The translations under genes were made by a program, and so were the position numbers. From Pseudomonas jinjuensis (GTDB lineage Bacteria > Pseudomonadota > Gammaproteobacteria > Pseudomonadales > Pseudomonadaceae): a stretch of 64,000 nucleotides of DNA. The stretch lies in the NCBI RefSeq assembly GCF_900103845.1, contig NZ_FNIJ01000003.1:1-64000 (forward strand). Direction: 5' to 3'. Shown piece after piece: positions 1-9,055 of this stretch (position 1 is its first letter; every line of letters begins with the position of its first letter). The notes beneath the pieces are model-generated. The model did not search any database and was not told where the DNA came from. It saw only the letters and a list, made by a program, of their open reading frames with translations.

Positions 1-14
1 CAGCACACCGAACC

Positions 15-176
15 TGTAGGAGCCAGCTTGCTGGCGATCCGAGGTACCAGCCGGCAACGCTGTGCACAGGGAAACCAATTGATCGCCAGCAAGCTGGCTC
101 CTACGAAAACAGAGCCGTACCCCGACCGGTAGAAGCGCGCCATGCGCGCGATTCGCGGGCATGGCCCGCTCCTACA
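15..176. repeat. REP palindromes (family A), two inverted doublets
   Basis: Four copies of the short repeat that begins TGTAGGAGC and ends in a palindrome appear here: at 15-40, inverted at 81-105, and a second head-to-head pair at 129-176. The palindromic cores are of the types CCAGC-TTGCTGG and GGGCCATGCCC. The same repeat recurs near 8.85, 18.75-18.98, 22.84-22.95, 23.52, 31.31, 45.42, 45.62, 50.06 and 60.89 kb. This is the usual form of Pseudomonas REP/BIME sequences mobilised by RAYT transposases, one of which lies at 23.0 kb. Confidence 0.85.
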
Positions 177-182
177 CGGCCC

Positions 183-337
183 ATTGGATCCCCGCGTTCG
201 CGAGGACGACGGGGTTGGGAGTCGCACGGAGTTACCCGAGAAATCCGTCATTACTCGCTGCGCTCGCCCTTCGGGCCGCACTGAAGTGCGTTCAGCGCAA
301 GCGCTGTCCCGCGAACGCGGGAAATCAGAAGACAGTT
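183..337. repeat. Family B repeat copy 1, carrying a nested 55-bp insert
   Basis: A composite repeat runs from ATTGGATCCCCGCG to CAGAAGACAGTTGCTCC. Its ends carry inverted CCCGCG cores (CCCGCGTTCGCG and CCCGCGAACGCGGG). The same unit occurs at 31393-31500 without an insert. Here 55 extra bases at 253-307 separate GTCATT from the CCCGCG core. The insert consists of small hairpins (GCCC-TTC-GGGC, CGCACT-GA-AGTGCG and CAGCGC-AA-GCGCTG). No gene is visible between 1 and 378. Confidence 0.75.
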
Positions 338-378
338 GCTCCTGCAGAACCACGTCCACGGCACCCCGGCGCGGCCGT

Positions 379-792
379 TCAGACCCTGCTCTTCGGTCCC
401 GGCACCGAGCCTTGCCGCAGGCCGATGCCGTGGCGCAGGAAGAACTCCTCCACCCCCTCGGTGGCATCGGTGTACAGGCGGGTCCCCGGATGGTCGGCGA
501 TGAAGCGCGCCAGCAGCGCCTTGCCGATACCGTGCCCCTGGTAGTCCGGCAGCACGGCCAGTTCCGCCAGCCAGGTGGTCTGCGGATTGTCGCTTTCCGC
601 ACGGAGCAGGCCGACGACTCGCTCGCCGTCCAGGGCCAGCAGCGAGTAGCTCGAGTCCTCATAGAGATCGCGCAGATCCAGCGCCGAGCCGGGATGTCCC
701 CAGCGAACCGCGCGGTGCACGGCGGCGATGTCGGCGCACTGGGCGTCGCTGAGCGTCGGGTTGAGCAGCAAGGTGAATTGCGGGTTGTCCAT
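379..792 (-). CDS. GNAT-family N-acetyltransferase
   Basis: A 137-residue single-domain GNAT protein, expected to transfer an acetyl group from acetyl-CoA to an amine; the substrate cannot be read from sequence. The acetyl-CoA pyrophosphate-binding loop is visible as the Q-x-x-G-x-G/A-type stretch QGHGIGKAL in the middle of the protein, after the beta strand WLAELAVLP. I chose the ATG at 792 because AAGGAG lies 8 nt upstream of it. A GTG three codons earlier overlaps that ribosome-binding site and is unlikely to be used. The gene stands alone between repeats and the next hydrolase gene, both on the minus strand. Family assignment is secure; the role is unknown. Confidence 0.85.
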   Translation of the reverse strand: MDNPQFTLLLNPTLSDAQCADIAAVHRAVRWGHPGSALDLRDLYEDSSYSLLALDGERVVGLLRAESDNPQTTWLAELAVLPDYQGHGIGKALLARFIADHPGTRLYTDATEGVEEFFLRHGIGLRQGSVPGPKSRV

Positions 793-873
793 GAACTTCA
801 CTCCTTGCCCCTGGGTTCAACCTCAGAATGCTGACTCTCTCACATTACCCGATTGATTTGCGGCAGCTGCCGC

Positions 874-1878
874 TCAGTTGCCCCAGGCGTGCAGCTCCAG
901 CAGCCAGCCGGGAATGCGCCGCTCCAGGTAGTAGTCCGGATGGCGCGGTGAGCCGCCGATGAAGCCGACGTGTCCGCCCCTGGCCAGCAGTTCCAGCCGG
1001 GTGGAAGCCGACAGCTCTTCGCGGCGCGGCACGCTCTCGGCGTGGATGAAGGGGTCGTCGCTGGAATGCACGATCAGCGTCGGCACGCGGATGCCGCCCA
1101 GGTAGTAGTAGCTGGACGCACGCCGGTAGTAGTCGTGGGCGTCGGCGAAGCCGTGCAGCGGTGCGGTCACCCGGCCGTCGAAGTCCCAGAAGGTGTGCAC
1201 GCCGTCGAGGTTGCCGAGGCCCTGCAGCACCTGCAGGTATTCGAGGCTGCCGCGCTCGGCGAAGGCCTGCTGCTTGGTCTTCACGTAGGCCACCAGTTCG
1301 CGCATGAAGTGCGCCTGGTAGATGCGCGAGAAGCCGATGCCGATGCGGTCGGCGCACTGGTCCAGGCGGAACGGCACCGACACCGCCGCCGCGCCGCGCA
1401 GCGGGCAGTCCGCGCCGGTTTCGCCGAGGTACTTGAGCAGCACGTTGCCGCCCAGCGAATAGCCCACCGCATACAGCGGCGCCATCGGCCGCTGCGCGCG
1501 CAGGTGGGCGATCACCGCCGCCAGGTCCTCGCTGACGCCGGAGTGGTAGCCACGCGGCAGATGGTTCGGCTCGCCGGAGCAGCCGCGCCAGTTCAGCGCC
1601 ACGCTGGCCCAGCCGCGCGCCGCCAGCGCCTGCTGCAGGCCGAGGATGTAGTGCGAGCCGGACGACCCGGTCAGCCCGTGCAGCGCCAGCACCAGCGGCG
1701 TCCCCGCCTCGTGCGGGCCGTTCCAGTCGAGGTCGATGAAATCGCCATCCTCCAGCCACAAGCGCTCGCGCTGCCGCTGCAACGCCGGGGTGTTGCGCAT
1801 GAACGAGCTGTAGAGCGTCTGCAGATGCGGACCGGGGAGCCACCAGGCGGGGACGAAGGGAGCGGATTCGCGGGACAT
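874..1878 (-). CDS. YheT-family alpha/beta hydrolase
   Basis: A 334-residue alpha/beta hydrolase of the YheT/EMB8 type, a widespread family with esterase-like fold and no settled substrate. The sequence PAWWLPGPHLQTLY near the N-terminus and the HGLTGSSGSHY oxyanion region are typical. The nucleophile elbow is GYSLGGN, and the late GGHVGF segment supplies the catalytic histidine. I start at the ATG at 1878; a GTG at 1953 would add 25 residues that do not look conserved and would overlap the operator of the divergent catabolic operon. It probably belongs to the chromosome backbone rather than to the catabolic cluster, since nothing in it links to aromatic metabolism. Confidence 0.85.
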   Translation of the reverse strand: MSRESAPFVPAWWLPGPHLQTLYSSFMRNTPALQRQRERLWLEDGDFIDLDWNGPHEAGTPLVLALHGLTGSSGSHYILGLQQALAARGWASVALNWRGCSGEPNHLPRGYHSGVSEDLAAVIAHLRAQRPMAPLYAVGYSLGGNVLLKYLGETGADCPLRGAAAVSVPFRLDQCADRIGIGFSRIYQAHFMRELVAYVKTKQQAFAERGSLEYLQVLQGLGNLDGVHTFWDFDGRVTAPLHGFADAHDYYRRASSYYYLGGIRVPTLIVHSSDDPFIHAESVPRREELSASTRLELLARGGHVGFIGGSPRHPDYYLERRIPGWLLELHAWGN

Positions 1879-1957
1879 GTCGGGTCGGAAGGACGTCTGG
1901 GAGAGAGTGCGCAGGGCATGGAAAACCCCTGCCCTGCCCGTCAATTCTGGCACGCGC

Positions 1958-2028
1958 GATTAATCTGCGCACAGCGGATAAGCCCTGCATTGGCGGGATA
2001 GTCCCGGCCTCCGCCGCCTCCCTAGAGT
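1958..2028 (+). promoter_or_regulatory. XylS-type tandem operator and promoter of operon 1
   Basis: Two direct half-sites are visible: TGCG-N6-GGATA at 1966-1980 and TGCA-N6-GGATA at 1986-2000, exactly 20 bp apart. A -10-like TAGAGT follows at 2023-2028, 22 bp after the second half-site. No good sigma-70 -35 box is present, so the proximal half-site probably occupies that position, as at XylS-activated promoters. The first 48 bases are nearly identical to 8933-8980 upstream of operon 2. The half-site form agrees with the published XylS consensus TGCA-N6-GGNTA. That the regulator at 17681-18685 binds here is inference. Confidence 0.75.
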
Positions 2029-2082
2029 CTGTCTGCCATTGCCGTCGGCCTGGACGGTCGTGGCTGACAAACGAGGTCTCAG

Positions 2083-3027
2083 ATGAAGGCTTATCTGCAA
2101 TGCCTGTCGCATACGCCGCTGGTCGGTCATTTCGACCCGGCGCCCGCCGTGCTGGCCGAGGTCGGCGCGGTGATCGGCTCGGCCCGCGAGCGAATCGCGC
2201 GCTTCGATCCGGAACTGGTGATCCTGTTCTCGCCGGACCATTACAACGGTTTCTTCTATGACGTGATGCCGTCGTTCTGCATCGGCATGGCGGCCCACGC
2301 CATCGGCGACTTCGGCACCGCGGCCGGGGTCATCGACGTGCCGCAGGCGCTGGCCGAGCGCTGCGCCGAGGCGGTGCTGGCCGACGGCATCGATGCCGCC
2401 GTGTCCTACCGCATGCAGGTCGACCACGGCTTCGCCCAGCCGCTGGAAGAACTGCTCGGCGGCCTGCGGCGCTACCCGGTGATCCCGATCTTCATCAACT
2501 CGGTGGCCCCGCCGCTGCCCGGCTTCCAGCGCGCCCGCCTGCTCGGCGAAGCGGTCGGCCGCTTCGCCCGCTCGACCGGCAAGCGCGTGCTGCTGCTCGG
2601 TTCCGGCGGGCTGTCGCACCAGCCGCCGGTGCCGGAGCTGGCCAAGGTCGAGGGGCTGATGGCCGACCGCCTGAAAGGCAGCGGCCGCCACCTGCCGGCC
2701 GACGAGCGCCAGGCGCGCCAGCAGCGGGTGATCGATGCCGCCCGGCGCTTCGTCGAGGAGCCGGATTCGCTGCATCCGCTCAATCCCGAGTGGGACCGGC
2801 AGTTCCTCGACACCCTCGCCGCAGGCCGCCTGGCCGAACTGGACGGCCTCGGCAATGCCGAGCTGTCGGCCATCGCCGGCAAGTCGACCCACGAGGTGAA
2901 GACCTGGGTCGCCGCCTTCGCCGCGCTGTCCGCCTTCGGCCCCTACCAGGCCACCGACCGCTACTACCGGCCGATCCCCGAGTGGATCGCCGGATACGGC
3001 GCGCTCAGTGCGCAGCCGCTCGCCTGA
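2083..3027 (+). CDS. mhpB: 2,3-dihydroxyphenylpropionate/2,3-dihydroxycinnamate 1,2-dioxygenase (MhpB)
   Basis: A 314-residue class III (LigB-type) extradiol dioxygenase that opens the ring of 2,3-dihydroxyphenylpropionate-like catechols using Fe(II), in the cytoplasm. Similarity to E. coli MhpB is obvious along its whole length, including [11 protein letters not shown], the [10 protein letters not shown] segment and [16 protein letters not shown]. The two histidines needed for catalysis in E. coli MhpB (His115 and His179) fall at the same numbers here. It is the first gene of operon 1 and is followed after 20 nt by mhpC. No mhpA hydroxylase, mhpT transporter or mhpR regulator is nearby, so its catechol must come from the enzymes of operons 3 and 4 or from elsewhere. 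Confidence 0.93.
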   Translation: MKAYLQCLSHTPLVGHFDPAPAVLAEVGAVIGSARERIARFDPELVILFSPDHYNGFFYDVMPSFCIGMAAHAIGDFGTAAGVIDVPQALAERCAEAVLADGIDAAVSYRMQVDHGFAQPLEELLGGLRRYPVIPIFINSVAPPLPGFQRARLLGEAVGRFARSTGKRVLLLGSGGLSHQPPVPELAKVEGLMADRLKGSGRHLPADERQARQQRVIDAARRFVEEPDSLHPLNPEWDRQFLDTLAAGRLAELDGLGNAELSAIAGKSTHEVKTWVAAFAALSAFGPYQATDRYYRPIPEWIAGYGALSAQPLA

Positions 3028-3047
3028 ACCAGCCAGGAGAAACCGCG

Positions 3048-3911
3048 ATGACCGCGTTCACCGAATCCGCCAGCAGCCGCTTCGTCCGAGTCGAGGAAGA
3101 CGGCGTGGAGCTGAACATCCACTACAACGACTGCGATCCGGGCAGCGCCAGCGAAACCGTGGTGATGCTGCACGGCTCCGGCCCCGGCGCCAGCGGCTGG
3201 GCCAACTTCAGCCGCAATATCGAACCGCTGGTGGCAGCGGGCTACCGGGTGATCCTCATGGACTGCCCGGGCTGGAGCCGGAGCGACCCGATCGTCTGCA
3301 GCGGTTCGCGCTCCGAGCTCAACGCCCGCATCCTCAACGGCCTGGTCGATGCGCTGGATCTCGACCGCGTGCACATCCTCGGCAACTCCATGGGCGGCCA
3401 CAGCGCCGTGGCCTTCGCCCTCGATCATCCGCGGCGGGTCGGCAAGCTGGTGCTGATGGGCGGCGGCACCGGCGGCGCCAGTCCCTTCGTGCCGATGCCC
3501 ACCGAGGGCATCAAGCTGCTCAACGGCCTGTACCGCGAGCCGACCATCGACAACCTGAAGAAGATGATGAACGTCTTCGTCTTCGACCCCAGCGACCTCA
3601 CCGAGGAGCTGTTCCAGGCCCGCCTGGACAACATGCTCAACCGCCGCGACCACCTGGAAAACTTCGTCGCCAGTCTGGCGGCCAATCCCAGGCAGTTCCC
3701 CGACTTCGGCCCGCGCCTGGGCGAGATCGCCGCGCCGACCCTGGTGATCTGGGGCCGCAACGACCGCTTCGTGCCCATGGACGTCGGCCTGCGCCTGGTC
3801 GCCGCCATCCCCGATTCCGAACTGCACGTGTTCAACAACTGCGGCCACTGGGCGCAGTGGGAGCACGCCGACAGGTTCAACCGCCTGGTGCTGGATTTCC
3901 TGCGCCACTGA
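3048..3911 (+). CDS. mhpC: Meta-cleavage product hydrolase (MhpC)
   Basis: A 287-residue alpha/beta hydrolase of the C-C bond hydrolase group. It hydrolyses the MhpB ring-fission product (2-hydroxy-6-oxonona-2,4-dienedioate type) to 2-hydroxypenta-2,4-dienoate and a dicarboxylate such as succinate. The family features are visible: [13 protein letters not shown] oxyanion loop, nucleophile elbow GNSMGG (Ser114), Asp239 in WGRNDRF and His267 in CGHWAQWE. A good AGGAGA ribosome-binding site precedes the ATG at 3048. Position between mhpB and mhpD supports the assignment. Two further hydrolases of this fold lie in operons 3 and 4, so substrate division among the three cannot be read from sequence alone. 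Confidence 0.92.
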   Translation: MTAFTESASSRFVRVEEDGVELNIHYNDCDPGSASETVVMLHGSGPGASGWANFSRNIEPLVAAGYRVILMDCPGWSRSDPIVCSGSRSELNARILNGLVDALDLDRVHILGNSMGGHSAVAFALDHPRRVGKLVLMGGGTGGASPFVPMPTEGIKLLNGLYREPTIDNLKKMMNVFVFDPSDLTEELFQARLDNMLNRRDHLENFVASLAANPRQFPDFGPRLGEIAAPTLVIWGRNDRFVPMDVGLRLVAAIPDSELHVFNNCGHWAQWEHADRFNRLVLDFLRH

Positions 3912-3924
3912 GCCGAGGTGAAGC

Positions 3925-4713
3925 ATGAGCGTTACCCAACAGACTCTCGAAGAAATCGCTGCCGGCCTGCGTCATGCCGAAGCCCAGGGTGAGGCAGTCG
4001 CCCCGCTGCGCGAACTGATCGGCGAAGGCAATGGCGAAGCCGCCTATGCCATCCAGCGCCTCAACGTCGCCCACGGCATGGCCGCCGGCCGTCGCGTGGT
4101 CGGCCGCAAGATCGGCCTGACCAATCCCAGGGTGCAGGCGCAGCTCGGCGTCGACCAGCCGGACTTCGGCACCCTGTTCGCCGACATGGGCTACGGCGAC
4201 AACGAAGTCGTCCCCATCGGCCGGGTGCTGCAGCCGAAGATCGAGGCGGAGATCGCGCTGATCCTCGACCGCGACCTGCCCCGCGCCGACACCAGCTTCG
4301 CCGACGTGCTGGCCGCCACCGGCTGGGTGCTGCCGGCGCTGGAAATCGTCGGCAGCCGCGTCGCCGGCTGGAACATCCGCTTCGTCGACACCGTGGCCGA
4401 CAACGCCTCCAGCGGCTGCTACGTGCTCGGCGGCCCGGCGCGCCGCATCGACGGCCTCGACCTGCGCGGCGCCGCCATGCGCATGACCCGCAACGGCGAG
4501 GAAGCCTCCAGCGGCAGCGGCGCCGAATGCCTCGGCCACCCGCTGAATGCCGCCGTGTGGCTGGCGCGCACCATGGCCCGCCTGGGCGAGCCGCTCAAGG
4601 CCGGCGACCTCATCCTCACCGGCGCCCTCGGGCCGATGGTCGCGGTGGCCGCCGGCGACCATTTCGAAGCCGAGATCGACGGCATTGGCCAGGTCGCCGT
4701 GACCTTCGGATAG
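3925..4713 (+). CDS. mhpD: 2-keto-4-pentenoate hydratase (MhpD)
   Basis: A 262-residue member of the 2-hydroxypentadienoate hydratase family (fumarylacetoacetase-like fold). It adds water to 2-hydroxypenta-2,4-dienoate to give 4-hydroxy-2-oxovalerate, using a divalent metal. The metal ligands of the E. coli enzyme are conserved as Glu107, Glu109 (KIEAEIAL) and Glu140 (ALEIV). The start at 3925 has GAGGTG just upstream, 13 nt after mhpC. The gene is followed by a 140-nt spacer with a large inverted repeat, the only sizeable gap in the lower-pathway block. Confidence 0.93.
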   Translation: MSVTQQTLEEIAAGLRHAEAQGEAVAPLRELIGEGNGEAAYAIQRLNVAHGMAAGRRVVGRKIGLTNPRVQAQLGVDQPDFGTLFADMGYGDNEVVPIGRVLQPKIEAEIALILDRDLPRADTSFADVLAATGWVLPALEIVGSRVAGWNIRFVDTVADNASSGCYVLGGPARRIDGLDLRGAAMRMTRNGEEASSGSGAECLGHPLNAAVWLARTMARLGEPLKAGDLILTGALGPMVAVAAGDHFEAEIDGIGQVAVTFG

Positions 4714-4733
4714 AGCTAATAAGAGCCGAAAAA

Positions 4734-4823
4734 AGCGCTGGAGGCTGGAAGGCTGGACGAAAAAGCACCGACCTTCGCCCTCGCAGGGACCGCTTGTCGT
4801 TCAGCCTCCAGCCTTCCAGCGCT
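4734..4823. repeat. Long imperfect inverted repeat inside operon 1
   Basis: Two 24-nt arms, at 4734-4757 and 4800-4823, are built from GGCTGGA units and their complements and start and end with AGCGCT. They can fold into one long stem with a 42-nt loop. The element lies between mhpD and mhpF within one transcription unit. Similar GGCTGGA-rich palindromes are, from memory, dispersed in pseudomonad genomes. It might cause partial termination or mRNA processing, but no T-run follows, so this is not a classical terminator. Confidence 0.6.
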
Positions 4824-4853
4824 CTTCATCGAATGCTTTTTTAGAGGTAACCC

Positions 4854-5786
4854 ATGAGCAAGAAACGCAAAGTCGCCATCATCGGCTCCGGCAATATCGG
4901 CACCGACCTGATGATCAAGATCCTGCGCAATGCGCAGCATCTGGAAATGGGCGCCATGGTCGGTATCGACCCGGCGTCCGACGGTCTGGCGCGCGCAGCA
5001 CGACTGGGCGTCGCCACCACCCATGAAGGCGTCGAGGGCCTGACCCGCCTGCCGATCTTCGACGAGATCGACTTCGTCTTCGATGCCACCTCGGCCTCCG
5101 CCCATGTGCAGAACGACGCCTTGCTGCGGGGCCACAAGCCCGGTCTGCGCATGATCGACCTGACCCCGGCCGCGATCGGTCCGTATTGCGTGCCGGTGGT
5201 CAACCTGGAGCAGCATCTCGGGGCGGCCAACGTGAACATGGTCACCTGTGGCGGCCAGGCCACCATCCCGATGGTGGCGGCGGTGTCGCGGGTGGCGAAG
5301 GTCCACTACGCCGAGATCATCGCCTCCATTGCCTCGAAATCCGCCGGCCCGGGCACCCGCGCCAATATCGACGAGTTCACCGAGACCACCTCGAAGGCCA
5401 TCGAAGTGATCGGCGGTGCGGCCAGGGGCAAGGCGATCATCGTCATGAATCCGGCCGAACCGCCGCTGATCATGCGCGACACGGTGTTCGTGCTGTCCGA
5501 AGCGGTCGATCAGGCAAAAGTGGAAGCCTCCATCGAGGAGATGGCCGCCGCCGTGCAGGCCTATGTGCCCGGCTACCGGCTGAAGCAGAAGGTGCAATTC
5601 GACGAAGTCCGCGACCTGAACATCCCCGGCCACGGCCGCTTCTCCGGCCTGAAGACCTCGGTGTTCCTCGAAGTGGAAGGCGCCGCCCATTACCTGCCGG
5701 CCTACGCCGGCAACCTCGACATCATGACCTCCGCCGCGCTGGCCACCGCCGAGCGCATGGCCCAGTCGATGGGAGCCCCGGCATGA
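4854..5786 (+). CDS. mhpF: Acetaldehyde dehydrogenase, acylating (MhpF)
   Basis: A 310-residue CoA-acylating acetaldehyde dehydrogenase that converts acetaldehyde, NAD+ and CoA to acetyl-CoA. It normally forms a channelling complex with the aldolase encoded next. The Rossmann motif GSGNIGTDL lies at residues 11-19, and the catalytic cysteine is Cys132 in TCGGQAT, the position known for DmpF. GAGGTAA serves as ribosome-binding site. The stop overlaps the start of mhpE (ATGA), which suggests translational coupling of the two complex partners. Confidence 0.94.
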   Translation: MSKKRKVAIIGSGNIGTDLMIKILRNAQHLEMGAMVGIDPASDGLARAARLGVATTHEGVEGLTRLPIFDEIDFVFDATSASAHVQNDALLRGHKPGLRMIDLTPAAIGPYCVPVVNLEQHLGAANVNMVTCGGQATIPMVAAVSRVAKVHYAEIIASIASKSAGPGTRANIDEFTETTSKAIEVIGGAARGKAIIVMNPAEPPLIMRDTVFVLSEAVDQAKVEASIEEMAAAVQAYVPGYRLKQKVQFDEVRDLNIPGHGRFSGLKTSVFLEVEGAAHYLPAYAGNLDIMTSAALATAERMAQSMGAPA

Positions 5787-6793
5787 AAAAGCTCTATATC
5801 TCCGACGTGACCCTGCGCGACGGTAGCCACGCGATCCGCCACCAGTACAGCCTCGACGACACCCGCGCCATCGCCCGTGCGCTGGACAAGGCCAGGGTGG
5901 ACAGCATCGAGGTCGCCCACGGCGACGGCCTGCAGGGCTCGTCGTTCAACTATGGCTTCGGCAAGCACAGCGACCTGGAATACATCGAGGCGGTGGCCGG
6001 CGAGATCAGCCACGCCAGGATCGCCACCCTGCTGCTGCCCGGCATCGGCACGGTGCACGACCTGAAGAATGCCTACGAGGCCGGCGCGCGGATCGTGCGC
6101 ATCGCCACCCACTGCACCGAGGCGGACGTCTCCAGGCAGCACATCGAGTACGCCCGCGAGCTGGGCATGGACACCGTCGGCTTCCTGATGATGAGCCACA
6201 TGATTCCGGCGGAAGAACTGGCCCGACAGGGCAAGCTGATGGAGAGCTACGGCGCGCAGTGCATCTACATGGCCGACTCCGGTGGCGCCATGAACATGCA
6301 GGACATCCGCGAGCGCATGCGCGCCTTCAAGGCGATCCTGAATCCCGAAACCCAGACCGGCATGCACGCGCACCACAATCTCAGCCTCGGCGTGGCCAAC
6401 TCCATCGCCGCGGTGGAGGAAGGCTGCGACCGCATCGACGCCAGCCTCGCCGGCATGGGTGCCGGTGCCGGCAACGCGCCGCTGGAAGTGTTCATCGCCG
6501 CCGCCGAACGTCTCGGCTGGAACCACGGCACCGACCTCTACACCCTGATGGACGCCGCCGACGACATCGTCCGCCCGCTGCAGGACCGCCCGGTGCGGGT
6601 CGACCGCGAAACCCTCGGCCTAGGCTATGCCGGCGTCTATTCGAGCTTCCTCCGTCACGCCGAGATCGCCGCGGCGAAGTACGGCCTGAAGACCCTCGAC
6701 ATCCTCGTCGAGCTTGGCCGGCGCCGGATGGTCGGCGGCCAGGAGGACATGATCGTCGACGTGGCGCTGGACCTGCTGAAGTCGAAGGCCTGA
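5783..6793 (+). CDS. mhpE: 4-hydroxy-2-oxovalerate aldolase (MhpE)
   Basis: A 336-residue class II aldolase of the DmpG/BphI/MhpE group that splits 4-hydroxy-2-oxovalerate into pyruvate and acetaldehyde and hands acetaldehyde to MhpF. Visible features are the N-terminal DVTLRDG motif (Arg12, Asp13) and the metal-binding pair His195/His197 in [11 protein letters not shown], followed by the C-terminal segment that contacts the dehydrogenase. The ATG at 5783 overlaps the mhpF stop. With mhpD and mhpF it completes conversion of the five-carbon dienoate to central metabolites. The downstream 84-nt gap holds two GC-rich hairpins (6797-6814 and 6827-6860). Confidence 0.94.
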   Translation: MKKLYISDVTLRDGSHAIRHQYSLDDTRAIARALDKARVDSIEVAHGDGLQGSSFNYGFGKHSDLEYIEAVAGEISHARIATLLLPGIGTVHDLKNAYEAGARIVRIATHCTEADVSRQHIEYARELGMDTVGFLMMSHMIPAEELARQGKLMESYGAQCIYMADSGGAMNMQDIRERMRAFKAILNPETQTGMHAHHNLSLGVANSIAAVEEGCDRIDASLAGMGAGAGNAPLEVFIAAAERLGWNHGTDLYTLMDAADDIVRPLQDRPVRVDRETLGLGYAGVYSSFLRHAEIAAAKYGLKTLDILVELGRRRMVGGQEDMIVDVALDLLKSKA

Positions 6794-6877
6794 TATGGAG
6801 CGCCCGGCCCCGGGCGCAAATGACGGCGGGCCAGGGGCATTGGTCCGCCGCTGGCCCGCAGCGTGCAAGGAGCTTTC

Positions 6878-8845
6878 ATGCTGGCCAACCTGTCCCTGAA
6901 GAACAAACTGCTGCTGACCATCCTGCCCCTGACCCTGCTCATCTACCTGGCGACCGTGCTGCTGGTCTACCAGTCGAGCAAGGCATCCACCGAGGCGCTG
7001 GCGGAGGTGGCCGTCACCGCCATCGTCCGCCAGCAGGCGGCGGAGATCGCCGCCTATTTCGATGGCGCCCTGCATGCCGCGCGGATCACCGCCGACATGC
7101 TCGCCCACGAACTCGGCGATGACCGCCTCGATACCGGTCCGCTGCTCGAATCGCTATTGCGCAGCAGCCCGAAGGCCAGCGCCGTCTGGTGGCGACCCGC
7201 GTCCGCCACCGGGGCGCAGCCGGCATTCTGGCTGCGCGACGACAAGGGCCTGCGCCCGGCGCCGGCCGCGCAGCGTGATGCCCTGCTGGCGGCGCTGGGC
7301 GAAGGCAGCGGCGATCGGGAAAGCATCTCGCCGCCGCGTTCCCTGCCGCTTGCCGGCAAGTCGAAATCGGTGATCGCCCTGTGGCTGCCGGTGCGCCGGG
7401 ATGGCCGGGTGGTGGGCCGCCTGGGCATCGGCCTGGATGCGGCGCAACTGCAGGAGCGAGTGGGGCAGTTGCGTCCGCTGGGGGTCGGCGCTGTCGCACT
7501 GACCGCCCACGACACGACGCTCGTCGCCCATCCCGACCCCACCCGCGTGGGGCGCAAGGAGGCGGAGACCGAGGCGGACTTCCTCGGCGAGCACCTGCAG
7601 AGCATGACCGACGCGGTGCGCAACGGCACCTCCCTGACCCTGCGTTTCATCTCCCCGGCAATGGGCGAGGAAGTGTTCATGCTCGCGGTGCCCGTCGCCA
7701 TCGGCGATACCGCCACGCCCTGGTCGTTCGGCGCGGCCCTGCCCAGCGCCGCCGTGCTGGGCGCGGTGAAGGCGCTGGCGCTGAAGCTGCTATTGCTCGG
7801 CAGCCTCGCCATGCTCCTCGCCGGCGGCCTGATCCTGCTGCTCGGCCGGGCCATGGCGCGGCCGCTGGAAGCGGTGGTGCTGGCGATGCGGCAACTGGCG
7901 GCGGGCGAGGCGGACCTCGGCTCGCGCCTGCCGGTGCGCGGCCGCGACGAACTGGCCGTGCTGTCGGGCGAGTTCAACCGCTTCCTCGGCGCCATGGCCG
8001 AGCTGGTGCTGGAGATCAAGAACACCGGCCAGGCCCTGCAGCAGTCGGCCGCCGAACTGCAGCAGGAAAGCCAAAGCTCGGGGCGCGGCGTGGACGCCCA
8101 GCGCGACGAGGTCGGGCAGACCGCGTCGGCGATGCAGGAAATGGCCGCCACCGTCGAGGAGGTCGCCGGCAACGCCGACCAGGCCGCGCTGGCGACCCGC
8201 GAGGGCGACCTGGCGGCGGCGCAGGGGCAGGCCCTCGTCGGCAGCCTGGCGGCGGCCATCGCCGAGGACGCGCAGGCGCTGGAGCGGATTTCCACGCTGG
8301 CCGGCCAGCTGGACCAGGCCAGCCAGGAAATCGGTTCGGTGGTGGCGGTGATCCGCGGCATCGCCGAGCAGACCAACCTGCTGGCGCTGAATGCGGCCAT
8401 CGAGTCGGCGCGGGCCGGCGAGCAGGGGCGCGGCTTCGCCGTGGTCGCCGACGAGGTGCGCGCGCTGGCCCGGCGCACCCATGCCTCCACCGAGGAGGTG
8501 TACCGCAGCGTGGCGATGATCCAGGAACGCACGCGCACCGTGGTGGGCATGGTGGAGAAGGGCCGTGGCACGGCGCAGGCCAATGTCGCCAGCGCGCAGC
8601 AGGCCAGCGAGGCGCTGCTGCGCATCACCCGGATGATCGGCGAGGTGCGCGACATGAGCCAGCAGATCGCCACCGCCACCGGGCAGCAGGCGGCCACCAG
8701 CGAGCAGCTTTCGCGCAGCCTGGTGAGCATCGCCGACTCCGCCGAGAACGCCTCGCGCAGCGCCGAGCAGGTGCACCGGCGCAGCCTCGACCTGCGCGCG
8801 CTGGCCGGGCGGCTGAACGGGCTGGTGAGTCGCTTCAGGCTGTAG
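6878..8845 (+). CDS. Methyl-accepting chemotaxis protein
   Basis: A 655-residue transmembrane chemoreceptor. Segment order: transmembrane helix about residues 10-32, a periplasmic sensor of about 270 residues (Cache-like by size and layout), second helix about 305-325, HAMP domain ending in the [15 protein letters not shown] region, then the long coiled-coil signalling domain. The hairpin tip is the conserved segment with [19 protein letters not shown], which contacts CheA and CheW. AAGGAG lies 5 nt before the ATG at 6878, which decides this start over a GTG at 6863. As last gene of operon 1 it probably senses the pathway substrate or an intermediate; that is inferred from position only. Confidence 0.9.
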   Translation: MLANLSLKNKLLLTILPLTLLIYLATVLLVYQSSKASTEALAEVAVTAIVRQQAAEIAAYFDGALHAARITADMLAHELGDDRLDTGPLLESLLRSSPKASAVWWRPASATGAQPAFWLRDDKGLRPAPAAQRDALLAALGEGSGDRESISPPRSLPLAGKSKSVIALWLPVRRDGRVVGRLGIGLDAAQLQERVGQLRPLGVGAVALTAHDTTLVAHPDPTRVGRKEAETEADFLGEHLQSMTDAVRNGTSLTLRFISPAMGEEVFMLAVPVAIGDTATPWSFGAALPSAAVLGAVKALALKLLLLGSLAMLLAGGLILLLGRAMARPLEAVVLAMRQLAAGEADLGSRLPVRGRDELAVLSGEFNRFLGAMAELVLEIKNTGQALQQSAAELQQESQSSGRGVDAQRDEVGQTASAMQEMAATVEEVAGNADQAALATREGDLAAAQGQALVGSLAAAIAEDAQALERISTLAGQLDQASQEIGSVVAVIRGIAEQTNLLALNAAIESARAGEQGRGFAVVADEVRALARRTHASTEEVYRSVAMIQERTRTVVGMVEKGRGTAQANVASAQQASEALLRITRMIGEVRDMSQQIATATGQQAATSEQLSRSLVSIADSAENASRSAEQVHRRSLDLRALAGRLNGLVSRFRL

Positions 8846-8852
8846 GTCCAGG

Positions 8853-8903
8853 GTTCGCGAGCAAGCTCGCTCCTACAGGGGCAGCCGAGCTGGCTCGCGA
8901 ACG
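8853..8903. repeat. REP palindrome pair after the chemoreceptor gene
   Basis: TTCGCGAGCAAGCTCGC followed by TCCTACA, then the diverged partner AGCTGGCTCGCGAAC, form an inverted pair. It could act as a weak terminator for operon 1, because the promoter of operon 2 begins 30 nt further on. Confidence 0.65.
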
Positions 8904-8932
8904 ATTCACTCCCGCCAGCGCATGACCCGGGT

Positions 8933-9002
8933 CATTAATCTGCGCACAGCGGATAAGCCCTGCAGTGCCGGGATAGTCCCGCCGGAAGCCCCTTCATAGA
9001 GT
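8933..9002 (+). promoter_or_regulatory. XylS-type tandem operator and promoter of operon 2
   Basis: Half-sites TGCG-N6-GGATA (8941-8955) and TGCA-N6-GGATA (8961-8975) are 20 bp apart. The -10-like TAGAGT at 8997-9002 follows after 21 bp. The block is almost identical to the operon 1 operator, which makes common control of degradation and transport genes very likely. Confidence 0.75.
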
Positions 9003-9055
9003 TGAGCTGCCTAGTCGTCAGCCCTTGGACGACATCAGCGTGCGGACTCAACGCC

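Noticed and set aside
2083-6793. Operon 1 as a stand-alone 3-phenylpropionate/3-hydroxyphenylpropionate (mhp/hca) pathway
   Set aside because: There is no mhpA hydroxylase, hcaEFCD, mhpT or mhpR. The operator is shared with the other three operons, which points to a lower pathway of a larger regulon.
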